Positions 8,068 through 16,269 of a DNA stretch of 64,000 bases are shown here, one piece after another. The DNA is taken from positions 930,001-994,000 of the forward strand of contig NZ_CANDOB010000002.1 in NCBI RefSeq assembly GCF_947387515.1. Direction: 5' to 3'. This stretch comes from Alkalihalobacillus sp. CinArs1. GTDB lineage: Bacteria; Bacillota; Bacilli; Bacillales; Guptibacillaceae. The number at the start of each line of letters is the position of its first letter. Within the stretch, counting starts at the first letter, position 1. The position numbers and the translations under genes are program-made. The notes beneath the pieces were generated by a model. That model searched no databases. It saw nothing but the letters and a program-made list of their open reading frames with translations, and was not told where the DNA came from.

Positions 8068-8760
8068 ATGTTGTTTACTGATCAAATTAGAAGAGAAGCA
8101 GAACCAATTTTTGAGGCCATTTACCAACATCCGTTCGTGAGGGGCATCGCTGAAGGAAAGTTGGGAAAAGAGCAGCTTATTCATTATGTGAAGCAGGATT
8201 TCGAGTACTTGAATACGTTTGCTCGTATTTATGGGATTGCACTATCGAAATGTGAAAAGAGAGAGGAGATGGAATTCTTCAATGAACAAATCTCATTTGT
8301 TTTAAACAGTGAAGTTCACCCTCATACGAACTTCTGTAACGTGGCAGGCGTGACGTACGATGAATTGCAAGGATTTCCGCTCGCCCCAACTGCCCATCAT
8401 TATACGAGACACATGCTCGATGCAGCTCATTCTGGATCATTAGGTGATATTGCTGCCGCTCTACTTCCTTGTCCATGGACGTATCAAGAGATCGGACAGC
8501 GACTGATTGAAGACCTTTCTCCAAGGAAAGATCATCCATTTTATGATTGGATTACATTTTACGGTGAAAAAGAGATGGTGTCCGTAACAGATCAGCTTAG
8601 GGAAATTGTAGACGAACGAGCTAAATCAGCTACGGAGGCTGAGCTTAAGAGGATGAGAGACCTTTATATTCAAAGCTGTCAACTTGAGTATGGTTTTTGG
8701 GAGATGGCATATACGATTGAACAGTGGCCTGTTCCAATCCTGGAGGAAGAGCGGATATGA
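8068..8760 (+). CDS. tenA: Aminopyrimidine aminohydrolase TenA (thiaminase II)
   Basis: 230 residues. TenA hydrolyses aminopyrimidine breakdown products of thiamine so the pyrimidine can be reused. Visible signatures are VKQDFEYL with the pyrimidine-binding aspartate, the catalytic cysteine in ALLPCPWTY, and the late acid/aromatic motif QLEYGFWEM. The start at 8068 has AAAGGAG six bases upstream; a frame from 8044 lacks a ribosome site. It is first in an operon under the TPP riboswitch and overlaps ykoE by ATGA. The neighbours make HMP or formylaminopyrimidine salvage the likely role. Confidence 0.95.
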   Translation: MLFTDQIRREAEPIFEAIYQHPFVRGIAEGKLGKEQLIHYVKQDFEYLNTFARIYGIALSKCEKREEMEFFNEQISFVLNSEVHPHTNFCNVAGVTYDELQGFPLAPTAHHYTRHMLDAAHSGSLGDIAAALLPCPWTYQEIGQRLIEDLSPRKDHPFYDWITFYGEKEMVSVTDQLREIVDERAKSATEAELKRMRDLYIQSCQLEYGFWEMAYTIEQWPVPILEEERI

Positions 8761-9335
8761 AAAGGTTGAAACTTTCAGATATTCTGATCACCATTGTCAT
8801 CGCACTTGTTTTTGGTATCATTTATAAACTCTGGGGCCCCGTTTATAACCTTGTAAAACCATTTGGCCTACATGTTGGGGACATCGTATATGGCATGTGG
8901 TTTATAGCAGGAACAGTCGCAATGTTGATCTTACGAAAGCCAGGTGTAGCACTGCTTGCCGAAACTGCAGCGGCTTCAGGTGAATTCCTAGTCGGCTCAG
9001 AGTATGGTCTCTCTGTTCTTCTATATGGAATCGTTCAAGGTCTTGGAACTGAACTTGTCTTTGCGCTGTTTAGATATAAGCGCTACACGGCATTTGTAGC
9101 TGCTCTTAGTGGAATTGCAGCAGCTGCAGGTTCCTTGATCATGGATGTAGCTTATGGTTACATTTTAGATCTCGCACTGTGGAACTTGCTATTATTGATC
9201 TCAGCTCGAGTTCTTGGTGGTATACTGATTGCCGGAATCTTTGCTTACTTCCTTGTGGAAGCTCTTGAAAAAACAGGGGTGACAAGCCTTGTAAGACCTG
9301 CTAGTCATGAGGACTTCAAAGCATTGGATAAGTAA
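8757..9335 (+). CDS. ykoE: ECF transporter substrate-binding subunit YkoE (thiamine precursor uptake)
   Basis: 192 residues and about six membrane helices, the size of an ECF S component. The start overlaps the tenA stop in an ATGA, with GGAGGAAG upstream. The sequence resembles YkoE, the S component of the B. subtilis thiamine/hydroxymethylpyrimidine transporter. It follows a riboswitch and tenA and precedes the ATPase and T subunits. YkoE binds the substrate and is driven by YkoD/YkoC. Substrate choice between thiamine and its pyrimidine cannot be read from the sequence. Confidence 0.88.
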   Translation: MKRLKLSDILITIVIALVFGIIYKLWGPVYNLVKPFGLHVGDIVYGMWFIAGTVAMLILRKPGVALLAETAAASGEFLVGSEYGLSVLLYGIVQGLGTELVFALFRYKRYTAFVAALSGIAAAAGSLIMDVAYGYILDLALWNLLLLISARVLGGILIAGIFAYFLVEALEKTGVTSLVRPASHEDFKALDK

Positions 9336-9346
9336 GGAGGCAGCTT

Positions 9347-10774
9347 ATGAGAGTAGGAGTGACGAATCTTAGAGTGAAATATGCAGGAGCATCTGAGCTC
9401 CTTTTTAATGACCTTACACTTCATATCGAAAAAGGGGAAAAGGTGCTTTTACTAGGACCTAGTGGCTGTGGAAAATCAACGTTGCTTCAAGTATTATCCG
9501 GACTCATCCCAGCGGCAGTACCAGTCCCAATGAAAGTGGAAGAGAAGATGATTCCTGAATCGACAGGGTATGTGTTTCAAGATCCTGACGCACAATTTTG
9601 TATGCCTTACGTTGATGAGGAAATGGCTTTTGTTTTAGAGAACCGTGCTATCCCTAGAAGCGAGATGAAGGGATTGATCAATACGTACCTCGATAAGGTT
9701 GGGTTACATTTTGATGATCCTCATGTTGAAATCGCTACGCTCTCTCAAGGAATGAAGCAAAGGCTTGCTATTGCATCCGTTTTATCTTTAGAACCAGATG
9801 TCCTTTACTTGGATGAGCCTACCGCTCTTCTAGATCCTGAAGGGACGAAGGACGTATGGGAGACGATAAAGAAGATCGATGACGATCAAACGATGGTAAT
9901 CGTAGAACATAAAGTTGATCATGTCATCGATTTTGTAGATCGCGTTGTTCTTTTCGACGATAGCGGAACAATACTTGCAGATAGTGATCCTGAAACGATT
10001 CTTTCTTTTTATAAACATAAGATGAAGGAATTCGGAATTTGGTACCCTGGTATTTGGAAAGAACACGAGCATGGCTTGAAAAGGGAGACGAAAAACGCCC
10101 TCTCTGTTATGACCATTGAGGATTTAAAAGGCTTCAAAGGGAAGAAGTGTCTTGTAGAACTTCCTGAAGCCGTGATCCATGAAGGTGAGTGGATCGTCAT
10201 CACTGGCGAGAATGGAGCCGGGAAAAGTTCTCTTCTCCTTAGTATCATGCAAGTGTTGAAAACAACGGGAGATGTACATGTTGACGGTAAAGCGTTGCAC
10301 TCTATAAAAGAAGCTAGAGAAAAACTAGCGTTTGTATTTCAAAATCCAGAATTTCAATTTGTTACGAATTCGGTATATGATGAGTTAGCATATTCGATGT
10401 CTGAGGACGTTCAGAATCGAGTCACGACCTGGCTTCAGAACTATGAGTTGTTAAACCATCAACATCAGCATCCTTATCAGCTCTCGACAGGACAAAAGCG
10501 CAAGCTGAGTGTTGGAACGGCATTGTTTGGAAACCAACGGATCCTATTGTTAGACGAGCCAACCTTTGGACAGGATGCAAAGAATACCTTTAAACTACTG
10601 GAGTATTTCGAGGATTTACGGTCAAAAGGGATCACCATCATGATGGTTACTCATGACCCAAATATCGTAGAAACGTACGCGACGAGAGAGTGGATCATCT
10701 CGAAAGGGAGAAGGGTATCTGATCGTAACGTGAATCGAGGAGAGGAGGCTGTCGTTCATGCAGTTGACTCTTGA
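9347..10774 (+). CDS. ykoD: ECF transporter duplicated ATPase YkoD
   Basis: 475 residues holding two fused ABC ATPase domains. The first has Walker A GPSGCGKST, signature TLSQGMKQR and Walker B VLYLDEPTALLDP. The second has GENGAGKSS, QLSTGQKRK and ILLLDEPTFGQD. Q-loops read VFQDPDAQF and VFQNPEFQF, typical of energy-coupling factors. It energises YkoE/YkoC uptake on the cytoplasmic face. It starts 11 bases after ykoE, with AAGGAGG upstream, and overlaps ykoC by 17 bases. Confidence 0.92.
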   Translation: MRVGVTNLRVKYAGASELLFNDLTLHIEKGEKVLLLGPSGCGKSTLLQVLSGLIPAAVPVPMKVEEKMIPESTGYVFQDPDAQFCMPYVDEEMAFVLENRAIPRSEMKGLINTYLDKVGLHFDDPHVEIATLSQGMKQRLAIASVLSLEPDVLYLDEPTALLDPEGTKDVWETIKKIDDDQTMVIVEHKVDHVIDFVDRVVLFDDSGTILADSDPETILSFYKHKMKEFGIWYPGIWKEHEHGLKRETKNALSVMTIEDLKGFKGKKCLVELPEAVIHEGEWIVITGENGAGKSSLLLSIMQVLKTTGDVHVDGKALHSIKEAREKLAFVFQNPEFQFVTNSVYDELAYSMSEDVQNRVTTWLQNYELLNHQHQHPYQLSTGQKRKLSVGTALFGNQRILLLDEPTFGQDAKNTFKLLEYFEDLRSKGITIMMVTHDPNIVETYATREWIISKGRRVSDRNVNRGEEAVVHAVDS

Positions 10775-11558
10775 TTACAATGAAACGTGGTTACATCGCA
10801 TGAATCCTGCCTTTAAGCTCGTCTTTTTTCTTTTCTTGTTTTTAGGGCTGTTGTTTATTCATAATCCGAACATCATCACGTATGTAACGCTGCTCCCGCT
10901 CATTCTTGTGGCGTTCTTTACAGGACATAAAAGAAAGCTATTGTTAATCTTGATGATTCCGTTTCTTCTTTTGTTTGTATCTAGCTCATCAAGCATGATC
11001 TTTTTTGGACAGGGTACGACGACGTGGTGGAAGTGGGGACTCATTCATATTACGGAAGAGAGCTTTTACAGAGGTCTTCATATTGGATTCCGAGCACTTA
11101 ACTTTGCATTGCTCGGTTTGATCTTTGCTCTTACGACAAGACCTGTCCTGCTATTTTACTCATTGACTCAGCAGCTGAAAGTCCCGCCTCGGTTTGCATA
11201 TAGCTTTATGGCGGCAGTTCGAATCCTACCGATGATGGTGGAAGAGTTTCAACAGCTTAAGAATGCGCTGTTAGTTCGTGGAGTAAAGAAAGAGAAAGGG
11301 TGGAAGAGGATTACGCAATCCATCACGTTGTATGCTGTACCGCTTTTATCCCAAAGTATTCGGAGAGCGCATCGAATAGCAGTGGCGATGGAATCGAAGC
11401 AGTTCCACAATGGAAAACGAACGTATTATTATGAGACCCGTTTATCAAAATTCGATGGACTGTTTGTTCTGTACATCGTCCTAGGAGTAGTGACGATGGT
11501 CTGGTTAGGGTTAGAAGTCCCCACATATGAAATTACAGATGTGAGAAATTCAGACTGA
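10758..11558 (+). CDS. ykoC: ECF transporter transmembrane (T) component YkoC
   Basis: 266 residues with several N-terminal membrane helices. The cytoplasmic motifs expected of EcfT proteins are visible: a PPRFAYSFMAAVRILPMM segment and a later ALLVRGVKKE (A-R-G coupling helix). It links the ATPase to the S component. Its start lies inside the ykoD end with GAGGAGGCT upstream. It closes the operon tenA-ykoE-ykoD-ykoC. The B. subtilis operon also has ykoF, a thiamine-binding protein, which is absent here. Confidence 0.9.
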   Translation: MQLTLDYNETWLHRMNPAFKLVFFLFLFLGLLFIHNPNIITYVTLLPLILVAFFTGHKRKLLLILMIPFLLLFVSSSSSMIFFGQGTTTWWKWGLIHITEESFYRGLHIGFRALNFALLGLIFALTTRPVLLFYSLTQQLKVPPRFAYSFMAAVRILPMMVEEFQQLKNALLVRGVKKEKGWKRITQSITLYAVPLLSQSIRRAHRIAVAMESKQFHNGKRTYYYETRLSKFDGLFVLYIVLGVVTMVWLGLEVPTYEITDVRNSD

Positions 11559-11562
11559 AAAA

Positions 11563-11597
11563 CAAAACTGCCGAGCAATAGGCAGTTTTGTTTTTTT
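11563..11597 (+). terminator. Terminator of the tenA-ykoEDC operon
   Basis: CAAAACTGCC (11563-11572) pairs with GGCAGTTTTG (11581-11590), followed by seven T. Confidence 0.92.
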
Positions 11598-11600
11598 GAT

Positions 11601-11632
11601 CAAAAAAAGCAGGCTGATCGTTCAGCCTGCTT
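11601..11632 (-). terminator. Terminator of the small gene at 11638
   Basis: AAGCAGGCTGA (11607-11617) and TCAGCCTGCTT (11622-11632) form a perfect 11-bp stem with loop TCGT. Read on the minus strand it ends in seven T. Confidence 0.9.
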
Positions 11633-11637
11633 GATTT

Positions 11638-11769
11638 TTATAGATGATCACTGCTCTTTGAATACTGATGTTTCCCTTTTTCACGGTTTATTTCTTTTTG
11701 ATCATTTTTCAGCATTCGCTTCGCATTATGATCCACTGGCTTTTTATTATTGTCTGTCGTATTAGGCAC
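11638..11769 (-). CDS. Small hydrophilic protein, 43 residues
   Basis: Reads from GTG 11769, with GGGAGGG upstream, to TAA 11638. The product begins MPNTTDNNKKPVDHNAKRML and ends HQYSKSSDHL. It is rich in K, N, D and H and has no membrane segment or signal peptide. It has its own terminator and lies between the ykoC terminator and yitS. The composition recalls the many small spore or stress proteins of bacilli, but I do not recognise a family. A real gene is supported by ribosome site, terminator and lack of any competing frame. Confidence 0.6.
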   Translation of the reverse strand: MPNTTDNNKKPVDHNAKRMLKNDQKEINREKGKHQYSKSSDHL

Positions 11770-11849
11770 GATATTCCCTCCCTGGACCCATAGTTTAAAT
11801 CACTACTTTTAGGGTACACAGTTGAAGGAGATACTATGTAGCATACAAT

Positions 11850-12704
11850 TTACTTATTTAGGAAAAATAAGGCAAGTGTACCTGGGCCTGAGTGAGAACC
11901 GATCGTGGCACCAACTTCAGTGATGATGAAGTCTTGTCCGCCGTACTTTTCTTGAATCGCTTCTTTTAGTTTTTCAGCACTTTCAAGGTCATCACCATGT
12001 GAGATACCGATCACCTGAGATTGAAGGTTCACACCGCGTTCTTCCATGATTTCAACCATCCGCTTGTACACCTTGCTCTTTCCACGGACTTTTTCGATCG
12101 GAACGAGTTTTCCATCTTCCACATGGAGGATCGGCTTTATTTTTAACATGCCGCCAAAGAAAGCAGATGCTTTACTCACTCTGCCACCTCTTTGTAGGAA
12201 GTCGAGATCATCTACAGTAAAGATGTGTTCCATATGGTCGATGTATGATTCGTTAAGGCTTTCGAGTATCTCTTCAACGTTCTTTCCTTGTGCTGAAAGT
12301 TCTGAAGCGTGGATCGCCATCAGCCCGTATCCAAGAGATGCGCCTCTTGAGTCAACGACTTCCATTTTGACATCAGGGTATTCTTCTTGGACTTCATTTT
12401 TGATTACGGCTGCAGATTGGTACGTTCCAGATATACCTGATGAGAGGCCGATATAGATGAACGGCTGACCTTCTTTCGCGAACTTTGTAAATGTTTCTTT
12501 GATGCGAGCCGGAGGGATTTGAGAGGTCTTCGCTAATTTTCCATCTCGTAACGCAGTGTATAGCTCTTTCGATTTGATCTGTTCTCGGTCGAAATACTCT
12601 TTCTCTTCTAAAATAACAATGAGAGGCATGATTTCGAGGTTGTGCTTTTGCACTAACTCCTCTGGAAGATCAGAGGCACTATCTGTAATGATTTGTACAC
12701 TCAT
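11850..12704 (-). CDS. yitS: DegV-family fatty-acid-binding protein
   Basis: 284 residues from ATG 12704; AAAGGA is nine bases upstream, so an ATG six codons earlier is not needed. The DegV fold is marked by the N-terminal VQIITDSASDLP, the TSQIPP strand, YIGLSSGISGTYQSA, and the late IGSHSGPGTLALFF. DegV proteins bind single fatty acids; in Firmicutes some (FakB) present them to the kinase FakA. The position next to yitT identifies the yitS lineage. No fatty acid kinase gene is nearby. The bound acid cannot be read from the sequence. Confidence 0.85.
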   Translation of the reverse strand: MSVQIITDSASDLPEELVQKHNLEIMPLIVILEEKEYFDREQIKSKELYTALRDGKLAKTSQIPPARIKETFTKFAKEGQPFIYIGLSSGISGTYQSAAVIKNEVQEEYPDVKMEVVDSRGASLGYGLMAIHASELSAQGKNVEEILESLNESYIDHMEHIFTVDDLDFLQRGGRVSKASAFFGGMLKIKPILHVEDGKLVPIEKVRGKSKVYKRMVEIMEERGVNLQSQVIGISHGDDLESAEKLKEAIQEKYGGQDFIITEVGATIGSHSGPGTLALFFLNK

Positions 12705-12939
12705 TAAGAACCGTCCTTTCATAATTATGATACAGGCTAGTTTCTTAAAGTTTATCCCTAGAATCGTTTAAAATCAATGATTATATCGTAAAGTAAGTGC
12801 TTGATCGGCTTTACTTGAATAACACTTAAATTTGATGTTGTCGAACTGTGCCGAAAGCCTTACAATAAATCTTGCTAATGAAATAAAATCAATCGTCCTT
12901 TTTCATCAAGAAGAGGCAGTTACAGAAAAGGGTGTTAAC

Positions 12940-13779
12940 ATGGAAGAAGTAAAGAAAATAATTATTATCTTATTAGGAGCAATTCTAGGAGCAGTATCAC
13001 TAAATTTATTTCTCATCCCAGCAAACGTATATGCTAGTGGTTTTACCGGTCTTGCCCAGTTGATTTCGAGCGTGTTGAACGATTATACGCCGATCCATAT
13101 CTCAACGGGTATCTTGCTATTCTTATTAAATATTCCTGTTGGCATTCTAGGTTGGAAGAAGGTAGGAAAAGCGTTTACGCTATACAGTTTGATCAGTGTT
13201 GGCCTTACAACATTGTTTCTTGAAATAATTCCTGTTCAAGCTCTCTCAGAAGACATTCTTCTTAACGCAGTATTCGGAGGAGCACTCGCCGCGATCGGAA
13301 TCGGCTTTACGTTAAAGTGGGGTGCTTCAACCGGGGGAATGGATATCGTCGCTATGATTCTTTCTAGAATGAATGACCGTCCGATCGGTACTTACTTTTT
13401 TAGTTTGAATGCTTTGATCATTTTAACAGCAGGTATGCTGTATGGTTGGGAGAAAGCACTCTATACGCTCGTTACCTTGTATGTTTCTTCTCGTGTGATC
13501 GATGTCATCCATACTCGTCATGAAAAACTAACGGCGATGATCGTCACTTCTAAAGGGAATGAGCTGCAAAAAGCAATCCATGACAGGCTTGTACGAGGAA
13601 TTACAAAGCTTCCTGCGAAAGGCGCATATCGAGGCGAAGATAAAGAAATGCTTATGATGGTCGTTACACGTTATGAACTTTATGATCTCGAACATATCAT
13701 CAATGATATCGACCCTCATGCGTTTACGAACATTGTCAATACTGCAGGTATTTTTGGGTTTTTCCGAAAAGACCACTAA
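12940..13779 (+). CDS. yitT: YitT-family membrane protein (DUF161/DUF2179)
   Basis: 279 residues from ATG 12940 with AAAAGGGTG upstream. About five membrane helices with the motifs NLFLIPANVYASGFTGLAQL and GASTGGMDI are followed by a soluble C-terminal domain (~residues 195-279, ending TAGIFGFFRK), as in YitT and its paralogues. Function is not established; transport has been proposed for the family. It is divergent from yitS and converges on the Nfu-like gene through a strong hairpin. Confidence 0.85.
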   Translation: MEEVKKIIIILLGAILGAVSLNLFLIPANVYASGFTGLAQLISSVLNDYTPIHISTGILLFLLNIPVGILGWKKVGKAFTLYSLISVGLTTLFLEIIPVQALSEDILLNAVFGGALAAIGIGFTLKWGASTGGMDIVAMILSRMNDRPIGTYFFSLNALIILTAGMLYGWEKALYTLVTLYVSSRVIDVIHTRHEKLTAMIVTSKGNELQKAIHDRLVRGITKLPAKGAYRGEDKEMLMMVVTRYELYDLEHIINDIDPHAFTNIVNTAGIFGFFRKDH

Positions 13780-13781
13780 AT

Positions 13782-13811
13782 AAAATTCCCCGGGATGTCC
13801 CGGGGAATTTC
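13782..13811 (+). terminator. Bidirectional terminator
   Basis: AAATTCCCCGGGA pairs with TCCCGGGGAATTT across a three-base loop (13783-13810). It lies between convergent genes yitT and the Nfu-N gene. Confidence 0.85.
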
Positions 13812-13812
13812 T

Positions 13813-14073
13813 TTATGCGTTATTCGTAATGATTTCTTTTACTTCTGGGAGCAAGCTGTCCCATTCTGCCTCAGGCATTTTGTTGATCGTGATGAAATCT
13901 TGATAGCCAAATACATTGTCGACACCATCTAACTTCAGTAGTTCAGCAGCTACTGGATGATCAGGAGTGTCATTCTTCTTAAAAGAATGACTGGATGAGC
14001 CTTCAAAAAGGTTCTTGTCAGCTGTGATTTTAATCGCATTTGGGTTTGGTGTATGATCTACTCGTAATTGCAT
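13813..14073 (-). CDS. Nfu/NifU N-terminal domain protein, stand-alone
   Basis: 86 residues from ATG 14073, with AAAGGAGGC upstream. It starts MQLRVDHTPNPNAIKIT, the signature of the Nfu N-terminal domain that precedes the iron-sulfur-binding domain in eukaryotic and some bacterial Nfu proteins. The C-terminal CxxC cluster-binding domain is absent and there is no cysteine, so it cannot itself hold a cluster. A partner role in Fe-S delivery is inference. The gene is inserted, relative to B. subtilis order, between yitT and yitU and follows a GNAT gene by 61 bases. Confidence 0.8.
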   Translation of the reverse strand: MQLRVDHTPNPNAIKITADKNLFEGSSSHSFKKNDTPDHPVAAELLKLDGVDNVFGYQDFITINKMPEAEWDSLLPEVKEIITNNA

Positions 14074-14134
14074 AATAAGCCTCCTTTTCTTAACTTCTAC
14101 TAGTGTACCAAAATTCTCTCTTAGCATAAATCAA

Positions 14135-14593
14135 TTATGACGAGAAAGTGAAACCATATCGCTTAGAAATAATATCGTGAAACCCAAGTGAATTATAAAG
14201 ATGTTTCGTAACAGCATTATTTATCCCGGTTTCAAGTTCAATGCCCGTGATTCCTTCGCGTTCAGCCCAGTAGATCACATGTAATAAAAGCCTTCGACCG
14301 ATACCCTGATTTCTTGCTTCTGGATCCACGAATAATTCATTCAACCATAAGTAAGGACCGCCATTTGCGACACTCACTCCCATATTAAAAAACGCAACGC
14401 CAAGTATCTCGTTATCATCTTCTGCAACAACGATTCTAGAAGCCGTATCTTCGCTTATCGCAAGTTTTGCTCCTTTGATTAATTTCTCATAACTTCCTTC
14501 GCGATCGGCATGCGTGATCTGCTTCATGAGTAGTTTCGCTACTTTTTCGATCACATCATCCTCGACTTGGCTAGACAACTGGTAAACGTTCAT
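14135..14593 (-). CDS. GNAT-family N-acetyltransferase
   Basis: 152 residues from ATG 14593 with GGAGGTGGAG upstream. The acetyl-CoA motif A is clear: LWLNELFVDPEARNQGIGRRLL, followed by NNAVTKHLYNSLGFHD (motif B). The substrate is unknown. It is cotranscribed with the Nfu-N gene 61 bases downstream, and is divergent from the PP-loop gene at 14739. Confidence 0.85.
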   Translation of the reverse strand: MNVYQLSSQVEDDVIEKVAKLLMKQITHADREGSYEKLIKGAKLAISEDTASRIVVAEDDNEILGVAFFNMGVSVANGGPYLWLNELFVDPEARNQGIGRRLLLHVIYWAEREGITGIELETGINNAVTKHLYNSLGFHDIISKRYGFTFSS

Positions 14594-14738
14594 TCCCGCT
14601 CCACCTCCGTGTAATTGTTTCGACTCTTTCATGGAAGAACCCTTGTTAAAGTAAATTAATATTATTTCTAATAATTTCTAAATAATTGAAACATTATGGC
14701 ATTCTCATTCGTCTATATAGAGGAAAGGAGAATGACGA

Positions 14739-15398
14739 ATGAATCTTCTTTTTTCTTGGAGTTCTGGAAAAGATAGCGCATTAGCTCTTTATGACATCAT
14801 GACAAATGAAAAGATCCATCTTGATGGCCTGTGGACCACGATCACTGCTCCAAAAGAAATGATCTCTTTTCATGGGGTAACGGTGAATTTACTAAAGAAA
14901 CAGGCCGAAGCGCTACAACTTCCACTAACGATTACAAATCTACCAGATAATTGTTCAAACAACCAGTATGAAATGATCATGAAGCAATCCTTCGAGCGGT
15001 TTATCCTTAGGGGAATCGAAGGGATTGCATACGCTGATCTATATGTAGAAGAGATCCGAAACTATCGGGAACAGCTTTTAAAGAAAAGTGGCCTAATGGG
15101 GGTGTTCCCTTTATGGCGAAATTCAACCATAGATACGGCAGAACGTTTTATAGAGAGCGGATTTAAAGCGGTTATCACTACAGTAGATCATACGAAGATC
15201 GATCCCATTTGGATAGGGAGACCTTTCGATCACACCTTTCTTTCTAGTTTGTGTGATGAAGTTGATCCTTGCGGTGAAAATGGGGAATTTCATACGTTTG
15301 TATATGATGGACCAATCTTTGCAAATGCCGTTTCGTTTTCAATTGAAGGCATGATCGACAACGATCCATACATAACTGCACGACTTCAAGGGGAGTAA
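14739..15398 (+). CDS. PP-loop ATPase of the Dph6 (diphthine-ammonia ligase) family
   Basis: 219 residues. The PP-loop SWSSGKDSALALY is at residues 6-18. Later motifs GIAYADLYVEEIR and CGENGEFHTFVYDGP match the Dph6/COG2102 group of adenylating enzymes. In archaea and eukaryotes Dph6 amidates diphthine on EF2. Bacteria lack diphthamide, so the bacterial substrate is unknown and the archaeal name should not be transferred. A strong ribosome site (GGAAAGGAG) precedes the ATG. The SGNH-like gene follows after 33 bases in the same direction. Confidence 0.75.
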   Translation: MNLLFSWSSGKDSALALYDIMTNEKIHLDGLWTTITAPKEMISFHGVTVNLLKKQAEALQLPLTITNLPDNCSNNQYEMIMKQSFERFILRGIEGIAYADLYVEEIRNYREQLLKKSGLMGVFPLWRNSTIDTAERFIESGFKAVITTVDHTKIDPIWIGRPFDHTFLSSLCDEVDPCGENGEFHTFVYDGPIFANAVSFSIEGMIDNDPYITARLQGE

Positions 15399-15431
15399 GA
15401 TTAAAAATCAATAAAGAAAGGGGCGGTATCA

Positions 15432-16013
15432 TTGCCAGTACTCGTCTGTTTTGGGGACTGTTTAACAGCAAGGGAAGTTGATGAGAAAGGAAATGAACGG
15501 CTTACATCTCTCATAAGAAACGAATTAGAGGAATGGATCGTGATCAATGCTGGTTCTTCTTCAACGACTCGAGAAGGAGTTTCACGATTTCAAACAGATG
15601 TATTAAGCTATCAGCCTGATTTTGTCACGATCTTTTTTGGAACACAGGAAGCTTGCATAAATAAGGAAAGTAATCTCCTCGAATATGAGAAAAACATCGG
15701 GTATATGCTGAACAATTTGCCGAGAGAGCGCGTCATTCTGATATCGCCTTCACCGATTCGAGCAGAGGAGAACGCTTCTGTGACCAATCATAAGATCGAA
15801 GGATACGCAGATAAGATTAAGTCCCTTTCACAAAAGTTTAATACGAAACACATCGATCTATGGTCGATCATGAAAGAACACAAAGCGCAGGAATCCCTGT
15901 ATGAGAAAGACGGTGTTCAGTTAAACAGGAAAGGATATAAGCTGTTAACGAGTGAACTGTATAAAGCACTAGGCGTTCGATCTTCTTTTAGGAGAGCGCT
16001 GAAATTATTTTAA
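15432..16013 (+). CDS. SGNH/GDSL-hydrolase-like protein with altered catalytic residues
   Basis: 193 residues from TTG 15432 with GAAAGGGGCGG upstream. The fold is recognisable: block I FGDCLTAREV, block II NAGSSSTTREG, block III FFGTQEA, and block V DGVQLNRKGY. In active SGNH enzymes these are GDSLT, a glycine loop, GTND and DG-x-H-LN. Here the nucleophile serine is cysteine, the block III asparagine is glutamine, and the catalytic histidine is glutamine. Hydrolase activity is therefore doubtful; a binding role or a modified chemistry is possible. It is likely cotranscribed with the PP-loop gene. Confidence 0.8.
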   Translation: MPVLVCFGDCLTAREVDEKGNERLTSLIRNELEEWIVINAGSSSTTREGVSRFQTDVLSYQPDFVTIFFGTQEACINKESNLLEYEKNIGYMLNNLPRERVILISPSPIRAEENASVTNHKIEGYADKIKSLSQKFNTKHIDLWSIMKEHKAQESLYEKDGVQLNRKGYKLLTSELYKALGVRSSFRRALKLF

Positions 16014-16018
16014 CGAAG

Positions 16019-16046
16019 AAAACCCGGCAGCAGCCGGGTTCTTTTT
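16019..16046 (+). terminator. Bidirectional terminator
   Basis: AACCCGGC (16021-16028) pairs with GCCGGGTT (16033-16040), loop AGCA, with A-rich and T-rich flanks. It lies between the convergent SGNH-like gene and the small gene at 16051. Confidence 0.85.
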
Positions 16047-16050
16047 GCTT

Positions 16051-16269
16051 TTAAAAGGGTTTGTTGGAAGATTCTTGACTAAGTTCTTGAATGGTTTGTT
16101 GGTATGCAGTAAGCTGTTCTTTCTCTGCTGATGTCGATTGATGGAAAGCAGCAGATAAATTGTTTTTGGCTACTTCGATTTGCTGCTGGAGACCTTGTTG
16201 ACCGCTTGATGCAAGCTGCTCAGCGTTTTCAACGGCTTCTCTAGCAAGTTGAAAGTATCGGTTGCCCAT
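16051..16269 (-). CDS. Small helical protein, 72 residues, DUF3813-like
   Basis: Begins MGNRYFQLAREAVENAEQLA and is almost wholly helical and rich in Q, A and E, suggesting a small amphipathic or coiled-coil bundle. The opening and length resemble the DUF3813 family of bacilli; this is recognition by eye and unconfirmed. Its ATG directly abuts the stop of the 48-residue gene upstream, so translation is coupled. No function is known. Confidence 0.65.
   Translation of the reverse strand: MGNRYFQLAREAVENAEQLASSGQQGLQQQIEVAKNNLSAAFHQSTSAEKEQLTAYQQTIQELSQESSNKPF

Noticed and set aside
12780-12860. Inverted repeat AAAGTAAG/CTTTACTT upstream of yitT
   Set aside because: The arms are similar words but not true reverse complements, so no hairpin or operator is supported.
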